Source of the DNA: Tubiluchus corallicola
Taxonomy: Eukaryota > Priapulida > Priapulimorpha > Priapulimorphida > Tubiluchidae
DNA length: 64,000 nucleotides
NCBI GenBank assembly: GCA_030141605.1
Contig: JAQGDQ010000038.1
Location: forward strand, 186,001-250,000
Direction of reading: 5' to 3'
Shown here: in pieces, positions 1 to 13,829 of the stretch
Layout of the letters: every line of letters starts with the position of its first letter
Position numbering within the stretch: the stretch's first letter is position 1
Notes under the pieces: generated by a model
Databases searched by the model: none
Seen by the model: only the letters and a program-made list of their open reading frames with translations
Told to the model about the DNA's origin: nothing
Position numbers and translations under genes: made by a program

Positions 1-535
1 TTGAGTTTTTCTGTAGAAATTATGCTACAGTGTTATGTTGCAATCTGAAATAGAAAATGCATGAATTCCATTTGTGCTTCAGAAAGTGCTGCAAAGTTTT
101 AGTTTTACTTTTTATTTACTAGATGATCTTAATTATACAGTATTTACAGTATTTTTTACATTTGGTTAGTACCAGTTTAAGATATTTTAAAAGAACAAGA
201 TGTTATAACAGCAAATACACAGTACAAGAGGGCATTTGCATGAAACTTATCATGCCATGTATGAAAATTTAGGAAGCAACACTAACGCCAAGTCAAAAAT
301 AAGTTTTCTAAAATGCAAATAATTATTATATATGCACTATGTAATAGAATAAATACTATATACTTTAACTGTTGTTTTTTCAACCAAGTTGTTTTGTACA
401 ATAAACAAATTTACCTAAATTTGGTAGCATGTTTTTATAAGCTAAAAGCAGTGGTTTCATTCTCAACAAAGTCTAACAGAAGAAAAATAGTTACCTTAGT
501 AATGGTTCTTCAACTTAAACTATGTTAAATACAAT
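1..535. other. Flank downstream of LZTR1, no gene recognised
   Basis: AT-rich sequence past the last plausible LZTR1 coding segment. A minus-strand stretch near 420-510 follows a good acceptor-like pyrimidine tract and reads a short LLLDF-like peptide. This vaguely resembles the C-terminal LLLDII of vertebrate LZTR1, but no consistent splice frame joins it to the upstream exon. It may hold the true terminal exon or only 3' UTR. Confidence 0.3.
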
Positions 536-3500
536 TCAATTACATTTTTGTCTACTGCATCTGTTATTTTTCCCTAGCATTACGAACAAACAGGGCTTGC
601 TAAGTCTGGTCTTTGCCCTTTGGGTAGATAGGCCAGTAAACGATATAGGAAAGTTACTTTGATGAGAGATTAATAAATTAATAAATTAGAAAATGGCTCA
701 ACACAGATTATTACAATTACCTTTTTGAAGTGTCTGACAATAATGCCAAGAGCATGTTTCTTCATATCAGTTGCTTGAATACGATCAGCAGCTTCCAAAA
801 TCTAAACATAATAAAAATTTAACAAAATGAAAAATTCATTTAAGTAGGTCTAGTAACCTAATGTTCGGCATTTCCTTGCAATAAAACTGTTAAACACCAG
901 CATCACATGTAAGTCCTGTGCAGAAATTATGAAAAACTTGAGACAAAACCAAAAATGCAAGAAGAATACAATGAGAATAAGTAAACAGATTTAAACAAAT
1001 TTTACTTTCAGCAGTGTTTAAGCTGATATTGGAGTGCGCTGATTTGTTATCTTGAAAAAAATCGACAGACCACTCAATCTTAAGGCTAAGGGAAGCGTAC
1101 CACTTTCCTTGGCCAATCTTCTCAAAACTTCAGAAACAAAACACTCACATGAGCTAATAAAGGAAGTGCTAGTCTAGTCTGCCTCGGAACGGTACTACTT
1201 TGCCACTTAACTAATTCTTTTTCTAGGTTCTCAGTACTCTTGAAACAGAGAGAAATGCAAAATATTAAGTTATCAGTTACAATGTTTAGCGCTTGACAAA
1301 CCTGAACAACATTTTCAAAGGTGACGTTACGCTCAAGGTTTTGTTTGCAATATGCCTGCAATCGATTATTAGCAAAGCCGTAGAAGTATGGTGCAGAAAA
1401 CAGATACAGTGAGTCCTCTGGTGGCATAGACACGTCACCGGAGTAAATATATCGCAGAAGTGAGTCGAACGACTGTTTTGATGGTATCATCTCTCCAATG
1501 GTAATCTATATATTATAATTATTATTACTTCAGACTATATTATTATTATTATTATTACTTTTATTATTATTACTAATTGTAAAAAAGAAAAGACTTTACA
1601 GGTCAAAAAGCACACAGCAATGCCAGTATAATTTTAAACGTTTACTGAGGTTGCATTTAGTGTGATTCTGTGATTGGCCAGGCATTGTAGATATTTTCCC
1701 CCTGTCCACGTTTTATACATGAACTTATACATTAATTAGTCTACATCAAGTGTTTTGACTTTGGTGTAGCAAATAATGTATTTTTTCACTAGATTCAAGA
1801 AGGACATAAGGCAGTATCAGATGGCCAAATAAGACAAAAAATAGGGGCAGTTTTCATTTGCTGTTGGATCAGAAGGAAATTCCTGAAACTTTTTCATTAA
1901 TAAATTCATTAAATGGTTTGGCACAAGCTGCATTCAGCCATATCAAAATCTTGCAGAAAACTTAGATGACAAAATTAGCAGCAGTTGAAAACACATTTAC
2001 TGCTTTGCTAATTGACAGGTTGCAGCTTGCAAGAAATAGAATGACAATATTTTTAAATTAACTCCCAACATTTCTGCACATTTTCCAAAACACTACATAC
2101 TACATGCTAGAAATCAGTAATTGGTCATTGAACGACAATTTCTATAGTAAGTGAGAAGGGATAATGGTTAAAACAGATTGCAGTTTCATAGGATTTTATT
2201 AATTTACCTACTAACCAACAAGTAATCACCAGTCAACAAACTAAAATGCAGGTGAAATGTGGATTTCAGTTAACTGCATAAATGTGCAAAACCCAAAGGT
2301 GCAGCTGATACTTGCCACAACTTTTCCATCTTCTGGCATAAATGAACGAAACATAGCTTCAAAATAGCTGCAGCGCGCAGCTAGGATAGGTTTATGAGCC
2401 GGTATGGGTGTGCCGTCCAACATTAAAGTGATATCGCAGAATTCCTTTCCTGATGATCGTAGAAAATTAGTCATATCTGATTCCAGTGATGAACCTTAAG
2501 AAAAGAAATTTTTGGTACAAAATGCAAATTTAACACAACTGCAAAATGTCTACTCATTTCATGCTGTACTGGTTAAACATGAAACTGCCAACTACAAACC
2601 ACTATAAACAAAAAACATAGGTAGTAAACATAGCTAAACGTCATATTTAGTATTGATAACTTTTAAACCGCTAGTGTATTAGCAGATAATTTTTACTGTC
2701 ATTAAAATAGTAATAGGTAAAAAACCCATAGGTTTTTCAGTCAACCAAAAACTTTGCTGCTGTAACATATAGAGCAGGCGAGTCTTGCTCTCTTATTCAG
2801 ATTTCGTTTAACTGAATAAATAGCAAATAAACAGATTATACATTATGTTGTCTGAAACTTTGAATAAATGGTGAATCAAAAAAGATTTATTTTTTATCAG
2901 TAAGTGATATCCCACGAAAACTATTTACAAGACAGGTATCGGTTTCTACAGAAAGTATTGGAGTATAAAATGATGTGAATCTAATGCATCACTGATGTTT
3001 GAATTTCATTGCATGTTGAAAGTTTCATAAAAATTAACAATATTTGCCCACCTTGGTGTGAAGAGACTAGTTCAAAAGTTGGTTCCAAGAGTAGTCGAGC
3101 TGCAGGCATTTGCTTTCGTCGTATGATCTCCACCATAAGTGCTTGCTCCAAAGTTTCAAATTCTTTGCTCATAATAATGTGATTGTAGTTAATATCTTTG
3201 ACTATGAACCGTAAACAAAACTCCTACAATGATAAAGTAGGCAGGTTCAACAATACTTCTTAAAGCATATAGTACAAATTATTTAGAACTTTTTAGTTAT
3301 ATTTTTAAAAACTAACTTCGCGTTTCCTGAAGTGTGTGTTTAAAAAACAACAATGCCATGTAACACAAATAAAAGTGTCGAGTCACACCTTTATAAAATC
3401 CAGCTTCAATCTGGAAGCATTCTTGAGTGCAACTAGAACATTCCGCAATCCAATAGAAGACTCCAAGTACTGCACGCATAAATGCTCCAAATGCGACATA

Positions 3501-6500
3501 TGAAACTAAAAGAAACAAAAAAACAGTAAACCTATAAACACAAATACTAGTTTCTTTTTGGACAAACAGATGGATGCACAGAAAAAGTTGTGCTGTTATA
3601 TTACGGATTATTAATAACGCGTACCTGCAGTGACAGCCTATACACATCCATCATCATTAAAATCACTTTGTTGCTGCCTGCCTCCAAATCTGTAAATATT
3701 CAATAAAAATAAATTTTGAAACAACTATGTCTAGTTGCATTAAAACGTACGTACAAAATGCCTACACACAATACAGAAAAATCAGCTCAGTTGTATTCAA
3801 CATGCAAAAACTAGAAACAATTACATAATTTCAGCTGTTTACTTAACAACAACAATAATTTGACAAGTCATAGTAATAAAAGCAAGTACAAAACAATATG
3901 ATGAAAATTTTAAACTACAAATCCATTGTGTTGTTTTGGAGTTGCATAAACAAAGTTAAACTTGAAAGTCACAATTTCTCGAACTTTATTAGGCCAAACC
4001 AACTCTGCTACATTAATTTCTGATAATAAAAATGAAAAACTTTCTATAATATGTAAAAACACCATTGATAAATACAAATCAAGAACTGAATACAACATAC
4101 TTTTTTTGGTTGGATCAATCCTATCAGTGTAAATGTAAGATAAAATTAGTTCAAACGCTTCTGGTTCCGCATCCTGTAGCAACACTTGTAACTTTTTCTT
4201 TGATTTTTTCACATGTTCGCCAACATCAGTTGTCTATAGATTCACATTATGTAAACCACAGAAAAACAAAGTCATGTTTTAAGACAAGGACTCTGCAATA
4301 AATACTCATCAACAAAAACAGTTTTGTAATAAATTTTGCTACTAGAGAAAACAATGTCAGGCGACAGAAAATAGATTTGCTTTGTGTAAAATGTTCTTTA
4401 TTGTGCACTAAAACTGGGTATTAGTACACATACATTTCTAAAAAAAAATCCTGAGATTCGTCAAAACAATATCACATGATCAATCATCGTATGATTTTTA
4501 CAGAATGCGAAGTTCATGCTCAAGTGAAGGCGCGTAACAATGGTCACCAGCAGCACTATAAAACATTATTATTCATTGGCAAATAGAATAAAAACCACAA
4601 AAATGTACTTGGCCAAAATCTAAAACAATAATGACAGTCGGATGACTGCTACTATCATTACCTGATCTCTAGTTGCAGTTCTGTCTCGCGCTTGTCTTAT
4701 TTTCTGTCGCAACCACTGTGATCGTGCTGCTACCATGGCAATGTGAGCAGATATGACAACTTGGTCCTTCCCCACTAGAAAATCAACATCACAGAGCTGA
4801 CGGGTATCGAGCAGTTTGCCGTAATCGTCATGTAGTGTACATTTTGGATAACTGGAAAACTGATAAAAAAGAGATGTAAGAATTATATAAGTTTGTATGT
4901 ATGTTAGTCATTCAAAATTAAAAGCAAAGAATGTTTGATTTATTTGGTTACCTGAGATAAAAAATCGTACACTTAAAACAGCATACTTAGAACACAAACC
5001 ATGTAAATTGTGACTCTGAATTTAAAATCACTTGTCACAGTACAACGCAAATATTTCTGAAATGTCACATTCCTTTAAATGGATGAAAATCGACATACCT
5101 GAAAACGGTACAATTCGCCACTCCGTACATTGTTATCGACAGTTCCGCCAAAAATATACATGGCATCCCCCACAACAGCAGCAGTGTGAAAGAGACGACC
5201 AGAAGGAATCTGACTGTCGGAGGAAGGATGAACTACCAGCCACGTTTGACAATCAAGGTCAAAACTGAAACAATGCAAAACACAGTATATGACAGCTTCC
5301 CTGAGAGTGTTCTAAACAGTTGCCTGTATTTTAACTAACACAGTCTCTGCAGGCCTTCAAGTGATAAAGAAGCAAATCTACAATCACGAAAATGTATCTG
5401 AATCTATCCATGTGAAAGTAAGAATGAATACACAGTTACAAATAAGGCAGAGTACCAATGTAAGAATTGCATCACCCTAACCTGCTTGAAAAAAATAAAA
5501 CATTATCATTTGAATTGCAACTGAAAACAAACAAATCATATATAGATGATAATACTGACGATAAAAATATTTATGCTCGATCAATGCAATAAGCTGCCCA
5601 TTATGTTGAGTGATGCTTATTCAGAACACATGTGTGTACTATATGCAAACAATGCAAAATGGAGTTTGTCACTTTGAGTGTCAAAAAATGTTGACTGTTG
5701 TAAAATATTTGCAAGTGTAAATGAATATATATCAGTAGTATAACAAAAATGCTCTAAAGTCTACTTTAAGCCCAATAAAACTGATTAAAACTAAGCTTTC
5801 AAATTTCAAAAAACATGGCACTGAAAATGAAAATCTGGGTCAAATTTACCCTATTTTAATTTTCAGTACCATAACGAAGGAATTTTAAAATCTGACTGAT
5901 TTTTATTAAAGAATTTTACTGGGTCTTGCAACAGACTTTACAGTACTGTTAAATTCAAATGGCTAAACCCAGTGACTATACATATATTTTTGAAAGTATA
6001 CATAGTCAAACTCTAAAGTGACATGCATTTCTTAAACTCTTTAGCTGAAACTGAAAAACATAAAATCTTACCAGTGCAACTCATTTGGTAAACTGTTGTC
6101 TGCTGTTCCCCCAAAAACATACAAATGTCGATCATAAGCGACCATTGTATGCCCATAGCGTCGGGTTGGAGCTGGTGGTGTACCACGTAAAATGTGATCT
6201 GTGGAAATTCTGCTCCACCTATGAAGCAAAATAAGCAATACATACAGTCAAACCTCTTTATACCGCCTACTTTGGAACTGCAAAAAAGTTAGCATCACAG
6301 CGAGTTTGACATTGCAACAACATGGATACACATTTATCAATGCAAATATAGACATTTTGTTTTGCCACAGATTAGACGAGGTTGGCATTATGAAAAGGGG
6401 CATTACAACAAGGTTTGACTGTATAAGCAAATTAGGCAAAATGTGCTACAACTTTACAGAAATGTCTAGAAAAATGCTTAAAATAAAGGTGAAAATATGT

Positions 6501-9336
6501 TTCAAACAACTAGCATGTAAACAAACCCAGTTTTATGCCATAACTTTAACATAAACAATCCTATCCTGCTGCTCAAGAAAACCACTCCTATCTAGCACAT
6601 TGCACAAGTGTCAACCAAAATTATAAAAAAATTATGACAACACTTGATACGCGATGCACGATTTTAAAAAAGTTATTTAAAAATTACGTTCGAGATTTGA
6701 AGTGAAACTGGAAAAGACTATTCGTTATTTTGGCTCCACTCTGTCCAGAGAAGACAAACATGCTGTCACGGGCCACTGCTACAGGAAAATTGCAGCACGT
6801 TGGGGGACTGTCACCAGACTGATGAATCTGAAAATAATCATTTAGGTTAAGTACTAAAATCTATATCTTTTTCTCCCATTTATTTGCTGCAGAAAAACAA
6901 GGCAGGATAAAAATACAGCTGTTTTTGCTAAATCAATGCATTTTTCAAATAGCCAAAATGGCAGACCTTGAAATATACACCTAGTATGCATAACCTTACA
7001 TCTAGTGTGCATAATCTTACAACTATTAGCATTCATGTTACAAGTAGTGCGGCATAAACTTAAACTCCGACAAGGCTGCATAGAGAAAACAACTTGCATC
7101 GTCTCATCAGCAAATTTACTAAAATAATCTTTCAGGTTACTACTACATGCTGGAATGGTGAAACACGTGCATGATGTTTGGAATTTTCCAATCGTGTGAA
7201 CCATGTTTTTTTAATAACTTAAATTTTCTTTTTTACAAACCAGAAGCAGTCGATCAAGTAAGAACGTTGCTGGCGAAATGAAATATATTAGCCGTTCAGT
7301 AAGATGATACAAATTCAGTTTTGAAACCTTGGTAGCATAAATAACTTCTAGAATCGAAAACACTATATAACTTCAATAAATCAGAACAAAATTAGTAAAT
7401 GTCACAAATAGCCTGCGCCATGAAAACAAAAATTTCCTTAGAAATTAAAAGCAACTGAGCCCTATTAGTTACAAAGCGCACATAATTTTCTCTTAATGAA
7501 CAAAACATTAAAAATAACATATTCATAGCTTCAAATTATTTTCACATTAAAACTGTAGAGAAGTTGCTTGTTTAAAACTCATCAAGCATTCTGACATACA
7601 TACTAATTAGTGCTCATAACATGAAATGCACAAAGCACGCCTACCTCCTCCCAAGTGTTATGAGAGCCAGTAAGCGAGATTCTCCACATATCATTTAACC
7701 GAGCATTGCCATCATAGCCTGCGAAAATCCACAAATGATTGTCGTAGACAGCAGCACCATGGGCTGAACGAGCTACTGGTAATCTCTGCCTAAAATATAA
7801 AAGTGCAGACTATTAATGAAAAAATAATCATTATAAAAAACAAGAACACTTACACTACACTAACGCATAATGCTTTACATTTACATATAATCTTACTTTG
7901 GGTCTAATTTCCACTCAACCCATTGGCCCGTCGTAAATCTGTATTCGAAGAGATCGTTTTTGTTTGTCAGATTAGAATTTGAATGTATATCACCAGTATA
8001 ACCTCCTGAAAATTGAAAAAATTAATTGCTGCACTTTTGCTGCAACTGTTTGCTTATACGAAGAAATCACTAAATCAGATTTATTTATTTGTATTAGTCA
8101 TAATTTTTCGTCCACTTTGGCAGAAACATACTATAAATCACACGATACTTCATACAGAAAATACTTCATTGAATGGCATGAATACTTGTACCGGCTGCTT
8201 CTACCTCCTCTTAGGGAAAATCTTAAACAATGTGATGCAAAGTGCAAAAGAGATGTATTGAAACATTCCATTTGAAAGATTCAATTTACACTTACCAAAT
8301 ATGAACATGCTATTTTCGTGTACTACTGCTGAATGATGATAACGAGGTGCAGGTGGGATACCGGTGGTGAATGCTCGGCACCATGACTTATCCTTTACAC
8401 CAAATCGAAGTAAATCATTCAACATATTTTTGCCATTATCTCCACCAAAAACATACATTGCCTCCTTGTAAGGTACTATTGTATGTTTGCTGCGTCTGAA
8501 AGAAGTACAGTAATTAAGTGTAAATTAGTGTCACTTACCATCACATATCAATGAAAAAAATTGATATTCAGTCTACTGTACACAGCATTTATAGAGATGT
8601 GTTTCTTACATATTGTGACAAACAGTATAATATATTGGGATATGGGATATTGACAAGTATAAACGACAGCAAGTAAATTTGATTAATGTCTAAGACTATG
8701 ATTTGCAAGTAGCTAATTCACTTCAAAAACTACATGGTTGCAACATCACATGTTTTAATGAATGCGTGTCTACAATTTTTGACTTTGATATACAATTTTA
8801 CAAGTGGAAATGGACATCTGACCCTATTTCTCAAATTAAGGCGATTTTACAAAATTTAAAAAGCTGAAAGCTGTAATAACATATAAAAAAATTGGCAGCG
8901 ATCACGTTTGCAATGCGATGTTGTGAATGCACAAAGAAACAAAAGTATACTAAAGGCTACTTCTAGCGTGGGACCCCCTGAGGTGCAACACCCAATTAGG
9001 AGAAATTGGTCCAAATGTGCAAAGGCCTTCCATGAAGAAAAGCATGGTTTCACTGCAACAAAATATTATCTAACCTTATGGTTAATACCACCACTTATGA
9101 TTATGGTCACAAACACACAAACTGCAAATGCTATAATACCTGATTTAAAAATGACAAAAACAAAGAAATAAATTAATACTGCATACATACCTTGTTCCCA
9201 CGAATTCATCGCATAATTCTGGCATACGCCTCCAACTGTGGACAGTTTCAAATGGACCAAAATCGAGGGTGAGACATTCTGCATTCTCATGCCAATTGTG
9301 GTCAAATTCTACTCCTGGAGCTACAGCAGCTGCCAT
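536..9336 (-). CDS. LZTR1: LZTR1: kelch-repeat and double BTB/BACK adaptor protein
   Basis: Homologue of leucine-zipper-like transcriptional regulator 1. In vertebrates LZTR1 is a CUL3 ubiquitin-ligase adaptor acting on RAS-family GTPases at endomembranes. Exons in transcript order: 9191-9336, 8296-8495, 7897-8005, 7645-7789, 6688-6827, 6072-6218, 5099-5264, 4662-4859, 4101-4233, 3625-3689, 3389-3505, 3052-3223, 2316-2494, 1302-1505, 721-801. Their phases agree throughout and give 734 codons. Exons 1-7 (residues about 1-351) encode kelch repeats with motifs such as [25 protein letters not shown] and [11 protein letters not shown]. Exon 8 opens the first BTB/BACK unit. Exons 13-14 encode the second BTB ([43 protein letters not shown]). 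The first ATG is at 9336. The last exon is uncertain: 536-610 keeps the frame (TRLSKPCLF, stop at 536) but has a weak acceptor. Intron 13 uses a GC donor. Shorter than human LZTR1 (840 aa), partly because the linker between the last kelch blades is missing. Confidence 0.95.
1516..1573. repeat. ATT trinucleotide microsatellite
   Basis: Imperfect run of ATT/TTA units just upstream (in transcript terms) of LZTR1 exon 14, inside the GC-AG intron. Seen directly in the sequence; no function inferred. Confidence 0.8.
6245..6421. mobile_element. 177-bp MITE with TA target duplication (Tc1/mariner or pogo type)
   Basis: The left end reads CAGTCAAACCTCTTTATA. The right end is its imperfect reverse complement, ending AAGGTTTGACTG. 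Both are flanked by TA (6243-6244 and 6422-6423). A TA duplication with CAGT-type ends is typical of the Tc1/mariner/pogo superfamily. At 177 bp it is too short to encode a transposase, so it is a non-autonomous miniature element. It lies in an LZTR1 intron, 24 bp beyond the exon that ends at 6218. Confidence 0.75.
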
Positions 9337-12019
9337 CACAACTTTGTTTTTTTTTTGTATAACTACATTTACCTAATTTCAAAGATTTAGAAATGTTAGT
9401 TAAATGACTCAACAGTCATATCATTAATGCCAAGATTTATGATTAGAAAGTACAGTGCACGTTGTGTATGCTCACTACACGTATACACAATTTATAAGTG
9501 AAAAATATTCCTAAATGTAGTTATTTAGTTGATTTTCTTGGTATACTTGACTAGTTCATGGAACTTTAAGGCACCTTATGGGCAAAGCTGCATTGCACTG
9601 AGAATTATCACTTGAAAGTCACTTTTGGGAGCAACTACGAAAGGATCCTTTGCTATATTATGTAATATAATACCATTTTGCCATCTCATTTTCATGTACT
9701 TACAGTTGCTCAAAAATAAATTTTACCAAGTTTAAATTGCAGGTGGTACACTGCGAGGTAGTAAATGGAAAGGCGGTTCAAGACTAGGTCACATACAGGG
9801 ATGACCAGCAAGCACCGAACCCACGTAGCGTTTTGTTTAATCGTACTTGCAGTCACAGCTTAGAGACTGGAACTAAGAGATGGATGCCAAGAAAAATGAA
9901 AACACTAACCGGTTTGCGGAAAACATGTAAACAGGATGAATCTCATATCTTTATGTAGATATGAATTGTTATACATTGTTTACCAGAGCTGCCAGGCAGG
10001 CCCCAATTTGCATCAGTACAAGAAAGGTTGTTTTAAATATTCATTTGCACCATGTTCAATCATCCAGTGGAATAATCGACATTTACATATTGTGCAAATC
10101 TCAGACACAGTAAAGTTTAGAGCAGCTGCAATAATATCTCGGTTACAAAAACGGACAATCTGCAAGTTCTATCTTTGAAATCACAAACAAAGCGGTACAC
10201 AGCGAGGCGGCAGATGGTGCTATGGTAAAGAACTAGGTGATACATGCATGCCAAGAAGGTAAGACGGCAGACCGCGAGGCGATACATGGCACCGCGATAC
10301 GTGATGAACGTCCCAAGTTGCAGACAAGAAACCCCTGCAAATCTTTGGTTCAGAGTTTAACTACTTTCAAGTTTTTTGTTCTGTTTATCCATTACTCTAC
10401 ATGTGTGATGGGAACAGTCAAAGGTGAAAAGCTAACTGAGATGACCCAGAACCTAAAACCTAGAAGAGTTCTAGAAATGAAAAATGATGCAGAAATATTA
10501 GGTTCTAGAAATTAAAAGAGAAGCAAGAAAAGGGTTCCAGGATTAAAAGAGTTGCAGAAAAAAAAGAGTTCTAGGAAGTTCCCGCTTAGGGAGTTATAGA
10601 TTTAAGAGTTCCAAAATTAAGAGTTCCAGAAATCTAGCTAAAGGCAAGCAAACTAGCCAGGAGCAGAAAAATAAATTGGACTGAATCAGCAAATATAAAG
10701 TTTAATTGAAAACGAGTTGAAGATTTAAAATCAGTTAGGGTTATTCAAGATCTTATGTAAAAAGTGAAAAAAAGAGACTAGATCAAAGTTTTGCTCATTT
10801 TTAATTAATGGTAAAACTGGAATGTAGTTTGTACACAACACAGAATTGGCATGAAAATTGCAACTGCTTAATCTCACTGGAACCTGAACTCTGGCATTGT
10901 CTGGCCAATTGTAATTAATAAAGAAGATTTCTTCAACTGGAAACAAGAACAGTTCTTGATGCCTGTGAATTTCAGTGATTAATAATATTTGTATATCATA
11001 GCAAAGCAAATAAAATAAAGTGTTTAAACTTAGTTCACTTGTTGTATTTAGTTTCTATTTGAGTTACAAATAGCCTCAAGATAATACCAAAGCTGAATGC
11101 AACATTTTTGATACATAATAAAATAAAGCTAGTTGCAGAACTCAGTGATAGGTGGCACCTCAACTTAATCATATCTCTTAAGCTGAGCCATGCCACACTA
11201 TATTAGTACTTATAAATAAGCCAGAAAAGCCGGCCTGTTCAAGCTTAAGAAGTATGAAGTAGCGTTTGAAGTTACGTAATATTAAAAAAATGTATCGTGC
11301 ATGCTAAATGGGCCAGCCCAAGTAGCGTGTGTGGTACATACGCTGCATCAGATACCACACTGGTGCACTGCGCAATACTTGGGAGCTCAATCATTTTCAA
11401 CAAGAGTCAGACTTATGTAAAATACAATAATAATGTCAAGAACACCTAGCAATAGTTATTACTGTAATAATATTTTAAGATTCTACCTTGCTCTTTGTTT
11501 CTAATACTGCTAATTATTTGTGATTTGATGTTAAGCATTATGCAAATCTGTTTTACTTGTGTTTTTAAATGATGTGTCATTTGCTAGATCTAGAATTTGC
11601 TGATGTACTCAGTAATTGATGTATTTGTGCAATAAACTTGAAACTTGATCTGATAGAAATATTTAAAATATATCATGATTACTACAAGACCATCAGAGAA
11701 AAATAATCATGTTACTAGCTCTAGATGCCCCGCTCAAGTTTTTTAAACCGCATGCTTGTACAGATATAAAAACACTTTCGTCACGCATACAGTAGTAGTA
11801 CTAATACCTCCTTTCATAAAATATTTGCTTCCTAAATCATAGCTATCTTGTCCTAGAACAACTTAACACTTAATGAAACTGTCAGCAGTGCTAACAACCA
11901 TAATCCATAATCCAGAGATGGGGGTATTAGCATAAATGCTATTTGCTCCTCCACTATACAGAACTAACTAAAACTGAAATTTTTGAATGTAGTGGCACCA
12001 CCGCAGATAGAGAAAGGTC
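9337..12019. other. Intergenic region upstream of LZTR1
   Basis: Should hold the LZTR1 5' UTR and promoter; no core promoter motif is convincing. Two related blocks near 9740-9850 and 10190-10310 share GGTACACxGCGAGGxxG-like text, suggesting an unrecognised repeat. From about 10430 to 10640 there is a purine-rich degenerate array built on AGAGTTCYAGAA-like units. No coding region is supported. Confidence 0.4.
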
Positions 12020-12029
12020 ATGCCATCAG

Positions 12030-13450
12030 AACATTTTGTTCACCTTGGGGTAACATGGATCTATGAATTTTGATGAATTCTGCTGCCCGTGCTTGTCAAC
12101 ACGTCCCTTAAATTGTTCAATGTTTGTTGCCACAACTACATTTGCTGGAAGCTTGTTCTACAGATCGATAACCTCGATAACCCTGAATGAAAATACTTGT
12201 TGGTGTTTTGACCAAAGTACTGCCCCGAATACGATGTTTCAGTAATTTGTACGAATGACCTCTTGTCTGCTGTTGACATCTTGTAGCATAGTCATCCATG
12301 TGTGTTTTGTCAATACCACGTAGAATTCTAAAAGTTTGTATCACATCCTGGTTATCATATCCTATTAAGGGTGGTTACACCAGTTTCCTGAAGCCTTTGT
12401 GAATAGGTTAGGTTATTATTCCTGGAATCAGCCTGGTCATTCGTCGTTGAGTTTTCTCTACTGCACGGATAGAGTCATGTCTTGATGGATCCCACTCTAC
12501 ATCTGCGCAATCAAGGATGGGTCTGACCAAAGACTTATATAACCTTAGAACCATTGTTTTATCTAGAAGTTGAAAATTGCGCTTGATTAGAGTTAACCTG
12601 TAATGAGCCTTCTGTGTAATGTAAGCGATATGAGGACGGAAGTCAAGGCGGTTGTTTACTATGACACCAAGGTCTGTTTCCTTATCAACTTTGTTAACAT
12701 TTGACACTTGATTACCAGAGCTGATGGCATAGTTAGACTGGGAAACAACTCTACCCACAGTCATTACCTTACATTTCTCCAGGTTCAGGTCCAAATGGCT
12801 TTTGTTACATCGCTGATTTACTGAATTGATATTGTTTTGAAGATTAGCTTGCATTGTTGAGTTAGATGCTATGCCATATATTTTGGTATCATCAACAAAC
12901 AGTTTACTTGCACAGGTGATGTTATTAGGCAAATTGTTGACATAAAGCGCAAATAATAACGGTCAGATGACACTGCCTTGCGGAATGCCAGATGTGATAG
13001 GACTCCATGCAGATTTATTACCATTGACAATTACACATTGTTTCTACCTCTTAGGAATTCACAGATCCATTGCCATACCATGCCTCCAATACCATATGCT
13101 GAAAGTTTCTTCATTAAGCGTGCATGAAGGACTCGGTCGAATGCCTTGAAAAAGTCAAAGTAAACTGCATCCGCTTGGTCACCTGAGTCCAAGATTTCTG
13201 ACCATTCCTCTAATGTTTCTAATAGATTGGTGATACTATACAGGATCTGCCACACCTGAGCCCATGCTGTGCAGGTTGCAAAAAATTGTTCTCTTCTACA
13301 TGTGCATAAACTTCACCACTGATAATGCCTTCCAAGAGTTTACAAATAACTGAAGTAAGACTAACTGATCTATAATTTGTAGCTTGATTTTTTGCACCTT
13401 TTTACTTGGCTAATTTCCAATAGGCAGCGATGACACTGTCATACGTGCTT
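12030..13450 (-). mobile_element. Decayed non-LTR retrotransposon, reverse-transcriptase region (CR1/jockey-like)
   Basis: Read on the minus strand, the region gives successive reverse-transcriptase motifs in correct order but in more than one frame. These are NYRSVSLTSVICKLLEGII and QHGLRCGRSC (about 13270-13410), YFDFFKAFDRVLHARL (about 13130), ITSGIPQGSV (about 12980), LFVDDTKIYG (about 12890; the family catalytic box is usually FADD), then the thumb and C-terminal region LGVIVNNRLDFRPHI and YKSLVRPILDCADVEWDPS (12408-12700). A tail resembling FRILRGIDK continues to about 12120. Stops and frameshifts break it, for example a stop right after the PQGSV box, so it is a non-functional remnant. 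The 5' endonuclease part is absent. Subfamily not certain. Confidence 0.85.
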
Positions 13451-13829
13451 TTGCTCATCAACAACGTAGATATTTAAAAAAACGTTTGAAGCTGAATCAT
13501 CATTGATGACAACTGACCAGGAACACCATCAAGTATCAAGTAAAGAAGCCTAACATAATTATTAGAATAAACTCCTACTAAGTACTATTTTCAAAATGCA
13601 AGTATTGGGTGACTCACTATAACTTGGCACCTGGTCTAATCTTTTACTCCTTACGGTTAATAATAAAGTTATAATAATTATAAAGAATTTACAAACTTGT
13701 GCTGTTTTTCGTTTCCTAAGGCCTGCCTATTACAGCAAGACAGCAAATCATATTTTCATGAGGAGGAACACTTGTCAGAAATTTTAAAGAGTTCCCGTAT
13801 TGTAGCCTAGTGTTTTGGGTAAAGACTTG

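Noticed and set aside
3312-3647. A 111-codon minus-strand frame with membrane-like residues
   Set aside because: It overlaps LZTR1 exons 10-11 in the wrong frame; the phased exons at 3389-3505 and 3625-3689 explain the sequence.
10430-10640. Repeated TTCTAGAA/TTCCAGAA words that look like heat-shock elements
   Set aside because: They lie in a purine-rich degenerate repeat, spacing between units is irregular, and no gene start is nearby.
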